NCBI GenBank assembly: GCA_000720375.1
Contig: JOAA01000011.1
Location: forward strand, 186,001-250,000
Reading direction: 5' to 3'
Length of the DNA stretch: 64,000 nt
Source: Rhodococcus rhodnii
GTDB taxonomy: Bacteria; Actinomycetota; Actinomycetes; Mycobacteriales; Pseudonocardiaceae
Shown one piece after another: positions 24,270-32,869 of the stretch. The first letter of the stretch is position 1. Every line of letters starts with the position of its first letter. The notes below the pieces were generated by a model. It did no database searches, was not told the origin of the DNA, and worked only from the letters and a program-made list of their open reading frames with translations. The position numbers and the translations under genes were made by a program.

Positions 24270-25142
24270 GTGCCGAAGATCGAGACCGACGACGGGGTGA
24301 ACCTGCACGTCGAGGAGACCGGGACCGGCTTCCCGCTGCTCTTCATCCATGAGTTCGCGGGCGATCACCGCAGCTGGGAACCGCAGGTGCGGTACTTCTC
24401 GAACACCCACCGCTGCATCACGTACTCGGCTCGTGGCTACCCGCCCTCGGACGTCCCGACAGACCCGGCCGCGTACTCCATGCAGCGTGCGGTCAAGGAC
24501 GCGATCGCTGTACTTGACGGCCTCGAAATCAAGAAAGCCCACGTGGTCGGCCTGTCAATGGGCGGGTTCACCGCGCTGCACCTTACGCTCAGGCACCCCG
24601 ACCGGGTCGTCTCGGCGGTCGTGGCAGGCGCGGGCTACGGCGCACAACCCGAGAAACAAGAGGGATTCCGCGCCGAAAGCCACGCGACCGCGGACTCGTT
24701 CGAGCACAAAGGTGCCGCTGAGGTCGCCAAGACGTACGCGGTCGGCCCGGCGCGGGTGCAGTTCCAGAACAAGAACCCGCGTGGCTGGGCCGAATTCGCC
24801 GAAGCCTTGGCGGGACACGACTCACTCGGCTCCGCGTTGACCATGCGCGGCGTGCAGGCGTCGCGACCTTCGCTCTACGCGCTGAAAGACGACTTGGCGA
24901 AGATCGAAACGCCGGTCCTGATCGTCGTCGGCGATGAGGACGAAGGCTGTCTCGAACCCGACCTGATGCTCAAGCGGACCATTCCGACGTCCGGTTTGGC
25001 CGTGCTGCCGCAGACCGGTCACACGGCCAACCTCGAAGAGCCGGACCTGTTCAACTCCACTGTGGACAGATTCATCAGCGCCGTCGACCGGGGTGCCTGG
25101 CGGACGCGCGATCCGCGGTCACTGACCGGCGCCACCATGTAG
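24270..25142 (+). CDS. alpha/beta hydrolase (regulon member)
   Basis: A 290-residue alpha/beta-hydrolase. It has the oxyanion region LLFIHEFAGDHRSWEPQ, the nucleophile elbow GLSMGG, an acid in VVGDEDEGC and a His in LPQTGHTANLEEP. The sequence resembles ring-cleavage product hydrolases and enol-lactonases of aromatic catabolism, but the substrate cannot be stated. The GTG at 24270 follows GGAGGG. Two TGGTATACCA sites directly upstream tie it to the GntR regulon. It overlaps the convergent CDF gene by 24 bp. Confidence 0.8.
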   Translation: MPKIETDDGVNLHVEETGTGFPLLFIHEFAGDHRSWEPQVRYFSNTHRCITYSARGYPPSDVPTDPAAYSMQRAVKDAIAVLDGLEIKKAHVVGLSMGGFTALHLTLRHPDRVVSAVVAGAGYGAQPEKQEGFRAESHATADSFEHKGAAEVAKTYAVGPARVQFQNKNPRGWAEFAEALAGHDSLGSALTMRGVQASRPSLYALKDDLAKIETPVLIVVGDEDEGCLEPDLMLKRTIPTSGLAVLPQTGHTANLEEPDLFNSTVDRFISAVDRGAWRTRDPRSLTGATM

Positions 25143-26123
25143 CTCGCGGCCGTACCGCGCGAGCACTCGGGCGCGGAGCTCAGGATCGTTGCGAGGCACG
25201 GGTTCCAGGAAGATCTCGGTCAGTTCCCGGAACTCGGCCCGCAACTCCGCCTCGATCCGCACGCACGCGCGTTCCAGGTCCGCCGCGCCCAACGAGTCGT
25301 CGAAGTCGAGCCGGGCGCACAACAACACGCTGTCCGTGCCCGTGGTCATCGTCAGCAGGTCGACGACCGCGTCGACTTCGTGCGTTTCGCGCAATCGGTT
25401 GCCCACAGCGAAAACCAGGACCGGGTCGGCCTGGCGGCCGATCAGCAGACCACGGTTGGTGCGGCTCAACAGGTACGCCACGACCGCGAGCAACAGACCA
25501 ATGAGCACCGATGCGATGCCGTCCGCCAACTGCGAGCCGGTGATCTGGTGCAATCCGATGCCCGCGAACGCGATGAACAGACCAATCAGCGCGGCAGAGT
25601 CCTCGAACAACACCGTCTTGGCCGTCGGGTCGTCGCTGTAGCGGAGGTATTCGAACAGCGTGCGGTTCTCCGCCTTGGCTCCCCGCCTGGTCTGACGCAC
25701 GGCCTGGGTCCACGACACCAGTTCCATCGCGAACGCCAGCGCCAGGACGATGTACGCGACGATCGGCGATTCCTGCTCGACCGTGGGTCCGAAGATCGCT
25801 TCGAAGCCTTCGTAGAACGAGAACACCGCGCCGGACACGAAGATCGACACGGCCGCGAGCAGCGACCAGAAGTAGCGCTCTTTGCCGTAGCCGAAGGGAT
25901 GCCTGCGGTCGGCCGGGCGTACCGACGTGCGCAACGCGGTCAACAACAGCGCCTCGGTGAACGTGTCCGCCACCGAGTGCGCTGCCTCGGCGAGCATCGC
26001 GGCCGAGCCGGTGATCAGCCCGGCGATCGCCTTCATCACCGCGATCGCCAGGTTGACCAGCAGTGCCAGGACGACGGTGAGCGTGCTTTCGCCGCCCGGT
26101 TTGTCCTCTTTGGCCTCGGTCAC
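25119..26123 (-). CDS. cation diffusion facilitator (CDF) metal transporter
   Basis: A 334-residue protein with six membrane helices and a cytoplasmic C-terminal domain. The metal-site helix II reads AEAAHSVADTFTEALLL (HSxxD); helix V reads LFEDSAALIGLFIAFAGIGL (EDS in place of the more usual HxxxD). HPFGYGKERYFWSL is a family hallmark. Members export Zn, Co, Mn or Fe in exchange for protons; the metal is not predictable here. The GTG start overlaps the flavoprotein stop (GTGA), so the two are co-transcribed. Confidence 0.85.
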   Translation of the reverse strand: MTEAKEDKPGGESTLTVVLALLVNLAIAVMKAIAGLITGSAAMLAEAAHSVADTFTEALLLTALRTSVRPADRRHPFGYGKERYFWSLLAAVSIFVSGAVFSFYEGFEAIFGPTVEQESPIVAYIVLALAFAMELVSWTQAVRQTRRGAKAENRTLFEYLRYSDDPTAKTVLFEDSAALIGLFIAFAGIGLHQITGSQLADGIASVLIGLLLAVVAYLLSRTNRGLLIGRQADPVLVFAVGNRLRETHEVDAVVDLLTMTTGTDSVLLCARLDFDDSLGAADLERACVRIEAELRAEFRELTEIFLEPVPRNDPELRARVLARYGRELHGGAGQ

Positions 26124-27484
26124 AGTTCGGCCAGCGCCGCGCCGATCGCGCGGTGGAAGGTCGGGTACGCCAGGATCATGCCCTTCAGTGTGGCGGTCGG
26201 GACCTGCGCGTGCACGGCCACCACAAGCGCACCGACGATTTCACCGGCGGCAGGACCGACGACCGACGCTCCAACCAGGACACCCCGCTCGGTGTCCTCG
26301 ACCAGCTTGATCAACCCGTCGTTGCCGAGCTTGTGGATGAAACCCCTGGAGGAATCGGGCAATGCGGTCAGCGCGGTGCGGACCTTGATGCCCTGCTTCT
26401 CGGCTTCGGCCTGGGTCAGGCCGACCGATGCGACCTCCGGATCGGTGAACGTCGCGTGCGGAACCGCGTGATACTGCGCTCGTGGACCGTCCTTGCCGAG
26501 GATGTCGGCGGCCGCGATGTCCGCGTGGTACATGGACATGTGCGTGAACGCGCCCGTGCCCGCGATGTCACCGATCGCCCATACCTTGTCGGCCGCGCGC
26601 ATCCGGTCGTCCACCTGGATGAACTTGCCGTCGTCCGGGATACCCGCCGCCTTGACGCCGAGCGCGGCCAGGTCACGCGTCCGGCCAGTGGCGACCAGAA
26701 GCTGGTCCGCGGTATAGGTTTCGCCGCCAGCCGTGACATGGAACGCGCCGTCGTAGTCCACTTTGGTCGCACGAGCGCCGGTGACGACCTTTATGCCCTC
26801 GCGCACGAAGATCTGCCTGAGCAACTCGCTCGACTCGGGCTCGTCGTTGGGCAGCAGCCGTTCCGGCGACTGTAGAACGGTGACCTCTGCGCCGAACCGG
26901 GCGAACACCTGCGCGAACTCGCAGCCCACCGGACCACCGCCGAGCACGATCAGCGATGACGGCACCGCGGTGGCCGGCACAGCCTCGCGGTTGGTCCAGA
27001 GTGGAGTGTCGGCGAGGCCGTCGATCGGCGGAATCGCTGGATCAGTGCCGGGATTGAGCACGATTCCCTTGCGGGTACGGAACACCTTGTCACCGTCCGA
27101 AGTGGTGACGGTGACCTCGGCGGTGTCGGTGATCTTGCCGTAGCCACGGACAAACCGGACGCCCGCGGCTTCCAGCCGGTCCACGGCGGCCTGGTCGTTC
27201 CAGTTGGCGGTCGCGTCATCCCGGACGCGCGCCGCGACCGGCGCCCAGTCCGGCTGGATCCGCACGGACCCGGCCAGTTGGTTCGCCCGCCGCGCCTCCG
27301 CGAGAGCGTCCGCCGCGCGGATCATCATCTTGGTCGGAATGCAGGCGTAGTAAGGGCATTCGCCGCCGACCAACCGGGCATCGACCCCGACGACGGACAA
27401 ACCCGCCTTGCCGAGTTGGGTGGCGAGCGACTCGCCACCCGGACCCAGCCCGATCACCACGACGTCCACATCCTCAGCTGTCAT
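26120..27484 (-). CDS. pyridine nucleotide-disulfide oxidoreductase (dihydrolipoamide dehydrogenase-like)
   Basis: A 454-residue FAD enzyme. It has the N-terminal dinucleotide site VVVIGLGPGGESLATQLGKAG, the redox-disulfide GGECPYYACIPTK, an NAD(P) site LIVLGGGPVGCEFAQVFARFG, the second FAD segment DKVWAIGDIAGTG and a C-terminal dimerisation domain. The normal His-Pro...Glu charge pair reads YPTFHRAIGAAL, so it is not a classic lipoamide dehydrogenase; a thiol, quinone or metal reductase role is possible. The ATG at 27484 is preferred because an upstream start adds an Arg-rich leader. Upstream of the CDF gene in one operon. Confidence 0.85.
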   Translation of the reverse strand: MTAEDVDVVVIGLGPGGESLATQLGKAGLSVVGVDARLVGGECPYYACIPTKMMIRAADALAEARRANQLAGSVRIQPDWAPVAARVRDDATANWNDQAAVDRLEAAGVRFVRGYGKITDTAEVTVTTSDGDKVFRTRKGIVLNPGTDPAIPPIDGLADTPLWTNREAVPATAVPSSLIVLGGGPVGCEFAQVFARFGAEVTVLQSPERLLPNDEPESSELLRQIFVREGIKVVTGARATKVDYDGAFHVTAGGETYTADQLLVATGRTRDLAALGVKAAGIPDDGKFIQVDDRMRAADKVWAIGDIAGTGAFTHMSMYHADIAAADILGKDGPRAQYHAVPHATFTDPEVASVGLTQAEAEKQGIKVRTALTALPDSSRGFIHKLGNDGLIKLVEDTERGVLVGASVVGPAAGEIVGALVVAVHAQVPTATLKGMILAYPTFHRAIGAALAEL

Positions 27485-27530
27485 GGGCCATAGCCCATCA
27501 CGAATGCGCCCGCCGCGCGACAACTAGCGC

Positions 27531-27618
27531 GTGTCCACCTTTCCAGCACACCGAAACGCACATTCCGGCACACCGAGATGCGCATTCCGGCACACCGAGA
27601 TGCGCTGTCGGCGTGCGG
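27531..27618. repeat. 22-bp tandem repeat, locus A
   Basis: Four contiguous 22-bp units start at 27531, 27553, 27575 and 27597; the last is degenerate. The core is TTCCGGCACACC, preceded by GTGTCCACC in the first unit and by GCGCA-type sequence later. Inverted, degenerate copies (GGTGGACACGCTG twice) follow to about 27702. The locus lies in a 271-bp gene-free gap. The same family recurs at 47290 and 60967. Confidence 0.8.
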
Positions 27619-27755
27619 AACGGTCAATTCATGGTGCTGCAACGGTGGACACGCTGTGCTGGAAAGGTCGACTCATGGTGCTGGAGTGGTGGACACGCTG
27701 CGCTTAGGTCGCTCCGGTCGAACCCGATCGAGTCGGCGACCGGGTGAGCAGTCAC

Positions 27756-29930
27756 CTAGCTGACTGTAGGAACCTCGTCATCCGATTTCTCCGGCTGCGG
27801 AAGACCGCGTTTCACGGCCGTCAGCAAGAGCTGGGAAACGTCCACGACCTCGACGTTCTCGGCCACGCCCTCGCTCTTGCGCTGGGTCAGGCCGTCGTTG
27901 AGCATCACGCGGCAGAACGGGCACCCCGTGGCGATCTTCGTCGGAGCCGTCCCGAGGGCCTCGTCCACCCGCTCGACGTTGATCCGCTTGCCGATCCGCT
28001 CCTCCATCCACATGCGAGCACCGCCGGCGCCACAGCACATGGACTTGTCGGCGTGCCGCGGCATCTCCCGCATCGACACCCCGGAGGACTCGATCAGCTC
28101 ACGCGGAGCCTCGTAAACCTTGTTGTGACGGCCCAAGTAGCACGGGTCGTGGTACGTGACGTCCTCGGCGACCGGCGCGACCGGAACCAGCTTGCGCTCG
28201 CGCACCAGGCGGTTCAGCAGCTGGGTGTGGTGCATGACCTCGACCGTCAAGCCGAGTTCCGGGTACTCGTTGCCGATGGTGTTGAAGCAGTGCGCACAGG
28301 TCGCGACGATCTTCTTCACCTTGCGGTCCTCGAAGACCCCGCCCAGGACCTCGACGTTCTGCTGGGCGAGCATCTGGAACAGGAACTCGTTGCCCGCGCG
28401 GCGAGCCGGGTCACCGGTGCACGCCTCCTCCGAGCCGAGGACCACGTACTTCACGCCCGCGATGTGCAGCAGCTCCGCGACCGCCCGGGTGGTCTTCTTC
28501 GCCTTGTCCTCGAACGCACCCGCGCAGCCGACCCAGAACAGGTACTCGAAGTCCTGGGTGCCGTCGTACACCGGGACCTCGAAGTCCAGGTCCTTGGTCC
28601 ACTCCAGGCGGTCCTTGGCGTTCTGGCCCCACGGATTGCCCTTGTTCTCCAGGTTCTTGAACATCCCGTTCAGCTCGGCCGGGAAGTTCGACTCGATCAG
28701 CACCTGGTAGCGGCGCATGTCGACGATGTGGTCCACGTGCTCGATGTCCACCGGGCACTGCTCGACGCAGGCGCCGCAGGTCGTGCACGACCACAGCGCG
28801 TCCGGGTCGATGACGTCGCCGACCAGTGCCTTCTCCGACTCGGCCAGCGCGAGGACGTCGATGCCCGCGTGTGAGTCCAGGCCGATCTCGTCGCCCGCCA
28901 TGTCACGACGGCCGCCGGCCAGCAGGTACGGCGCCTTGGCGTAGGCGTGGTCCCGCAGCTGCGTGATGACCATCTTGGGGGACAACGGTTTCTCGGTGTT
29001 CCACGCCGGGCACTGCGACTGGCAACGGCCGCATTCGGTGCACGTGGTGAAGTCCAGCCAGCCCTTCCAGGAGAAGTCCTCGACCTTGCCCGCGCCGAAG
29101 ACGTCCTTCTCGGGGTCGGCTTCCTCGAAGTCCAGCGGCTTGCCGCCGCTCATCATCGGCTTCAGCGCGCCAAGGGCCGTGCCTTCGTTGCGCTTGAAGT
29201 AGATGTTGAAGAATGCGGTGAACCGGTGCCACGCCACACCCATCGTGGTGTTCAGCGAGATCACGATCAGCCAGACCATCGCGGAGAAGATCTTCATCGC
29301 CGCGAAGATCGACACCAGTGCGGGCTCGGCGGGCAGCACCGAGCCGATCAGCTTGGTCACCGGCGCGGACCAGGTCGGCACGTCGAAGTAGCCCGCCGCG
29401 TACTTGGCAGCCCGGATACCCATCACGCCAAGGCCTTCGACGAGCACGATCGCCTCGACGAAGTACGCGCGGCCCATCCGTGAGCCGGTGAACCGGGACT
29501 TGCGGCCCTTGAAGCGCGGGTGGTTGCTCAGCCGGATGTAGATCAGGCCGAGGATGCCCAGCACCGTGGTCAGCCCCAGCAACTCCACGAACAGGTTGTA
29601 CGGCCCCCAGTGGCCGATCACCGGCAGGTCCCACGCGGGCACGAACACCTCGCCGTACGCGGCGACGACGCTCAGGATCAGCCCGCCGAACCCGGCCATC
29701 ACGAACCAGTGCAGCACACCGACGTGGCTCCACTTGAGCATCCGGGTGTGCCCGAGGACCTCTTTGAGCATCACACGGATGCGACGGCCGAAGGGGCCGT
29801 TGCGCGTCGAGTCCGGCTGCCCCAGCCGGATCGTGGCGAGCATGCGCCGCACAGTCATGGTCGTCATGACGACCGCGACGGCGGTCAGCACGACGCAGAG
29901 GATGCCGAGGATCAGCCCCAAGCCTGTCAT
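27756..29930 (-). CDS. membrane-anchored Fe-S heterodisulfide-reductase-like protein
   Basis: A 724-residue protein. The N-terminal half has about six membrane helices (residues 1-250) like NarI/cytochrome-b-type anchors. Two 4Fe-4S motifs follow (CTECGRCQSQCPAWN and CTTCGACVEQCPVD). The C-terminal half carries two CCG domains (VGCAGAF...CAHCFN and DPCYLGRHN...SMCCGAGG). The organisation equals that of the actinobacterial HdrD/GlpC-like reductase represented, from memory, by mycobacterial Rv0338c. It probably oxidises a cytosolic donor and feeds electrons to the quinone pool. Monocistronic, divergent from the SMR gene. Confidence 0.9.
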   Translation of the reverse strand: MTGLGLILGILCVVLTAVAVVMTTMTVRRMLATIRLGQPDSTRNGPFGRRIRVMLKEVLGHTRMLKWSHVGVLHWFVMAGFGGLILSVVAAYGEVFVPAWDLPVIGHWGPYNLFVELLGLTTVLGILGLIYIRLSNHPRFKGRKSRFTGSRMGRAYFVEAIVLVEGLGVMGIRAAKYAAGYFDVPTWSAPVTKLIGSVLPAEPALVSIFAAMKIFSAMVWLIVISLNTTMGVAWHRFTAFFNIYFKRNEGTALGALKPMMSGGKPLDFEEADPEKDVFGAGKVEDFSWKGWLDFTTCTECGRCQSQCPAWNTEKPLSPKMVITQLRDHAYAKAPYLLAGGRRDMAGDEIGLDSHAGIDVLALAESEKALVGDVIDPDALWSCTTCGACVEQCPVDIEHVDHIVDMRRYQVLIESNFPAELNGMFKNLENKGNPWGQNAKDRLEWTKDLDFEVPVYDGTQDFEYLFWVGCAGAFEDKAKKTTRAVAELLHIAGVKYVVLGSEEACTGDPARRAGNEFLFQMLAQQNVEVLGGVFEDRKVKKIVATCAHCFNTIGNEYPELGLTVEVMHHTQLLNRLVRERKLVPVAPVAEDVTYHDPCYLGRHNKVYEAPRELIESSGVSMREMPRHADKSMCCGAGGARMWMEERIGKRINVERVDEALGTAPTKIATGCPFCRVMLNDGLTQRKSEGVAENVEVVDVSQLLLTAVKRGLPQPEKSDDEVPTVS

Positions 29931-30006
29931 GGCGGTGACGGTATCCAGGGTTACTCGCCAGTAACTAGTCGCACGTGATCTGGATCGCTCAAATTGCGTT
30001 GTTATT

Positions 30007-30020
30007 GGGACTATCGTCCC
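30007..30020. promoter_or_regulatory. candidate TetR operator upstream of the SMR gene
   Basis: A perfect inverted repeat GGGAC-TATC-GTCCC, 14 bp before the SMR ATG, overlapping the probable promoter. The adjacent TetR-family gene is the natural candidate to bind it. Confidence 0.5.
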
Positions 30021-30034
30021 GTTAGTTTGGTCGT

Positions 30035-30361
30035 ATGCCTCCTTACCTGCTATTAGCGATCGCCATCGCCGGTGAAGTCGCCGCGACGACCTCGCTGAAG
30101 CTGTCCGAGAACTTCTCCAAGCTGGTGCCGTCGATCGTGGTCGTGGTCGGTTACCTGGTCGCCTTCGGCGTGCTCGGCAAACTGCTGAAGGACGGTTTCC
30201 CGGTCGGGGTCGCGTACGCGATCTGGGCCGCCGCGGGCATCGCCGCGGTCGCGGCCATCGGGGCGGTGTTCTTCGCCGAACCGGTCAACTGGACGATGGC
30301 GGGCGGACTGCTGCTGATCATCGGCGGCGTGGTGATGCTCGAGCTCGGGAGGGCGCACTGA
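30035..30361 (+). CDS. small multidrug resistance (SMR) efflux protein
   Basis: A 108-residue, four-helix SMR/EmrE-type protein. The conserved membrane Glu is at position 14 (IAIAGEVAATTSLKLSENF), followed by the GYLVAFGVLGKLLK and GVAYAIWAAAGIAAVAAIG helices. Such proteins act as dimers that exchange protons for quaternary cations or guanidinium. It is translationally coupled to the downstream TetR gene, whose reading frame begins at the stop codon, and an inverted repeat precedes it; a drug-inducible exporter/repressor pair is likely. Confidence 0.9.
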   Translation: MPPYLLLAIAIAGEVAATTSLKLSENFSKLVPSIVVVVGYLVAFGVLGKLLKDGFPVGVAYAIWAAAGIAAVAAIGAVFFAEPVNWTMAGGLLLIIGGVVMLELGRAH

Positions 30362-30924
30362 TCACGCAACCGGACGGCCGCAAAGCCCGGGGTGATCGAC
30401 GCAGGCAGGAGCTGATCGAGGCGACTCTCCGGGTGATCGAACGGGACGGCGTGGCCGGCGTGACGCACCGGACCGTCGCCAAGGAGGCCGGGGTGCCGAC
30501 GACCTCGACCACGTACCACTTCTCCAGCCTCGAAGACTTGCTCACGGCCACCCTCACCTCGTGCGCGAGCGGGTTCGCCACGGCCGTCCGCGACTTGGTC
30601 GAACGAGCCAGGATCAGGGGAAGTCAGGGTGCCCGCGAGGTCGCCGAGATGATCGTCGAGGCGCTCGGCCCGGAGCGCGGCCGCACCATGGCCGAGTACG
30701 AGCTCTACCTGTACGCCGCCCGCAACCCGGCACTACGCCCGGCTGCCCGGCTCTGGCTGGACGTGCTGACAAGCCTTGTGCAGCACGACGACGAGGTCGC
30801 CTTCCGGGCGTTCCTGGCCGGAATGGACGGACTGCTGATGCAGGGCCTGATCGACGACGAACCGCCCACAGTGGCCGAGCTGCAACCGGTGATCGCGTAC
30901 CTGATGCGACCCTCAAAACCCTGA
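30358..30924 (+). CDS. TetR-family regulator with non-canonical start
   Basis: A regulator of about 188 residues. The helix-turn-helix region (RRQELIEATLRVIERDGVAGVTHRTVAKEAGVPTTSTTYHF) needs sequence upstream of the first GTG (30433), but no ATG, GTG or TTG exists in frame before it. The frame stays open back to the SMR stop, where GGGAGGG (30347-30353) is ideally placed for CTG at 30358 or ATC at 30361, giving ITQPDGRKARGDRR. A CTG (or ATC) start coupled to the SMR stop is therefore proposed. The C-terminal ligand domain includes TMAEYELYLYAARNPALRP. Confidence 0.75.
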   Translation: MITQPDGRKARGDRRRQELIEATLRVIERDGVAGVTHRTVAKEAGVPTTSTTYHFSSLEDLLTATLTSCASGFATAVRDLVERARIRGSQGAREVAEMIVEALGPERGRTMAEYELYLYAARNPALRPAARLWLDVLTSLVQHDDEVAFRAFLAGMDGLLMQGLIDDEPPTVAELQPVIAYLMRPSKP

Positions 30925-30985
30925 TTTTGATCAGCCAGGGCTCTGCCCTGATGGCTTACGGGCGGTCAGCCGAAAGGCTTACGGC

Positions 30986-32101
30986 ATGCGAAAAACCGTT
31001 GTCGCACTTGCCACTGCCGCCGCCGTCGCAGTGACCGCCATACCCGCTCAGGCCGCGACATTGCCGCCGCTGAAAGAGGACTTGCTGAAAGCGTCGATCT
31101 CGGGCTTACCGAACCCCGAGACAACCGGCGCGCTGGTCCGGATCACCGGACGGGCCGGGGAGTGGAGCGGCGTGTCGGGAGTTTCCAACCTGGAGACCAA
31201 CGCCCCGGTCAACCCGCGCGGTAGCTTCCGGATCGGCAGTACCACCAAGATCTTCACCGCCGTCCTGGTGCTCCAGTTGGCCCAGGAACGCCGAATCGAC
31301 CTTGAGGCACCCGTGCAGCGGTATCTGCCGGGCGTGCTGCCCGCGACCTATCCGCCGATCCCCGTCTACACGTTGCTGGAGCACACCTCTGGGCTGCCGC
31401 ACATCGACATCCCGCAGATGGCCGACCCGCAATGGGTCGTCGACCACCGGTTCGACAGCTGGACTCCGGCGCAGGTGCTGGCCACCGCGACCAAGCACCC
31501 GCACGAGTTCACCCCCGGGACAGCGCAGAAGTACAGCAACACCAGCTACATCGTGGCCGGGATGCTCGTCGAGAAGATCACCGGCCAGTCCTACCGGCGT
31601 GCCTTGACCGAGCGGATCACCGATCCACTTGGCCTTTGCCACACCTACGAACCCGGCAACGACCCGCACCTGCCGAACCCCGCCGCGCGTGGCTACATCA
31701 CAGTCCAGGGCAAGCTCGTCGACGTCACCGAGATGAACCAGTCGATCCCGTGGGCAGCGGGCGGGATGATCTCCACGGCCGCAGAGCTCGACACGTTCAT
31801 CACGGCGTTGTTCCGTGGCCGCCTGCTTGGCCCCGCGATGATGGACCGGCTGTTCAAGGTCCCCAACGTGCAGACCGTGAACAACGGCGGACCGGCCATG
31901 TACAGCCAGGGCTTGCAGACGATCACGCTCAACGGCGTGACCATGTGGGGCAAGACAGGCAGCCGGTACGGCTACTCCAGTGGCGTGTTCGCCACCCGTG
32001 ACCTGGCTCGTAAGGCGGCGTACTCGGTCAACGTCACCACGAAGTCGACCGAGGGGCAGCCGCGGATCGTGCTGAAGATCGCGGACGCCGCCACTCGGTG
32101 A
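30986..32101 (+). CDS. secreted beta-lactamase-fold serine hydrolase
   Basis: A 371-residue exported protein with a cleavable signal peptide (MRKTVVALATAAAVAVTAIPAQA) and the class C/D-Ala-D-Ala carboxypeptidase fold: SxxK in FRIGSTTKIFTA, the YxN motif in KYSNTSY, and the KTG box in MWGKTGSRYGYSS. Streptomyces R61-like DD-peptidases and esterases share this set. It could trim peptidoglycan or hydrolyse a beta-lactam or ester. It is alone between the TetR gene and the sugar phosphatase pair. Confidence 0.85.
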   Translation: MRKTVVALATAAAVAVTAIPAQAATLPPLKEDLLKASISGLPNPETTGALVRITGRAGEWSGVSGVSNLETNAPVNPRGSFRIGSTTKIFTAVLVLQLAQERRIDLEAPVQRYLPGVLPATYPPIPVYTLLEHTSGLPHIDIPQMADPQWVVDHRFDSWTPAQVLATATKHPHEFTPGTAQKYSNTSYIVAGMLVEKITGQSYRRALTERITDPLGLCHTYEPGNDPHLPNPAARGYITVQGKLVDVTEMNQSIPWAAGGMISTAAELDTFITALFRGRLLGPAMMDRLFKVPNVQTVNNGGPAMYSQGLQTITLNGVTMWGKTGSRYGYSSGVFATRDLARKAAYSVNVTTKSTEGQPRIVLKIADAATR

Positions 32102-32131
32102 GATCTCGTCCAGACCGGTAGTTTCGTTCTT

Positions 32132-32869
32132 GTGATAGGACTGCCGGATTCGATCAAGGCCCTGCTGTTCGATCTCGACGGAGTGCTCACGGGCACCGCT
32201 GAGCTGCACAAGCAGGCGTGGAAGCGCACGTTCGACACCTTCCTCGCCGGTCGGGAAGGACAGCTGCCCTTCACCGAACAGGACTATCTGGACTACGTGG
32301 ACGGAAGGCCGCGCGCCGACGGGGTACGCACGTTCCTCGCGTCGCGCGGCATTCAGCTGCCGGAGGGCGGCCCGGACGACCCGCCGAGCGCCGAGACGAT
32401 CAACGGCGTCGGCAACCGGAAGAACGAGCTGCTGCTGTCGATCATCCAGAACGAAGGCGTGCGGCCGTATCCCGGATCCCGGCGCTACGTGGAAGCCGCT
32501 CGGGACGCCGGGTTGAAGATCGGCGTGGTGACGTCGTCCGCCAACGGCGCCGCCGTGCTGGAGGCCGCGGACCTGAGCCGGTTCGTCGAGGCCAGGGTCG
32601 ACGGGGTGACGATCGTGTCGCAAGGGCTGCGCGGCAAACCGGCACCGGACTCGTTTCTGGCCGGTGCCAAGGCTTTGGGCGTCCTGCCGGCGGAGGCCGC
32701 GGTCTTCGAGGACGCGCTGTCCGGTGTACAAGCTGGGCGAGATGGGAAGTTTGGGTTTGTTGTCGGAGTCGATCGCGCGAACCAGGCTGATGCCCTACGC
32801 GCGCACGGCGCCGACATTGTCGTGACGGACCTCGCTCAACTGCTGGAGGCGCGTGATGGACAAGCCTAG
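32132..32869 (+). CDS. beta-phosphoglucomutase family HAD enzyme
   Basis: A 245-residue HAD protein. It has motif I LLFDLDGVLTGTAELHKQAW with the nucleophile Asp and acid Asp, the cap region with DYVDGRPRADG, motif II VVTSSANG, motif III Lys in RGKPAPDSFLAGAKALG and motif IV VFEDALSGVQAG. This is the usual set of beta-phosphoglucomutases, which convert beta-glucose-1-phosphate to glucose-6-phosphate. The next gene, a GH65 phosphorylase, overlaps its end by 14 bp and would provide beta-glucose-1-phosphate, so the pair forms a disaccharide-phosphorolysis module. The start is a GTG. Confidence 0.85.
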   Translation: MIGLPDSIKALLFDLDGVLTGTAELHKQAWKRTFDTFLAGREGQLPFTEQDYLDYVDGRPRADGVRTFLASRGIQLPEGGPDDPPSAETINGVGNRKNELLLSIIQNEGVRPYPGSRRYVEAARDAGLKIGVVTSSANGAAVLEAADLSRFVEARVDGVTIVSQGLRGKPAPDSFLAGAKALGVLPAEAAVFEDALSGVQAGRDGKFGFVVGVDRANQADALRAHGADIVVTDLAQLLEARDGQA

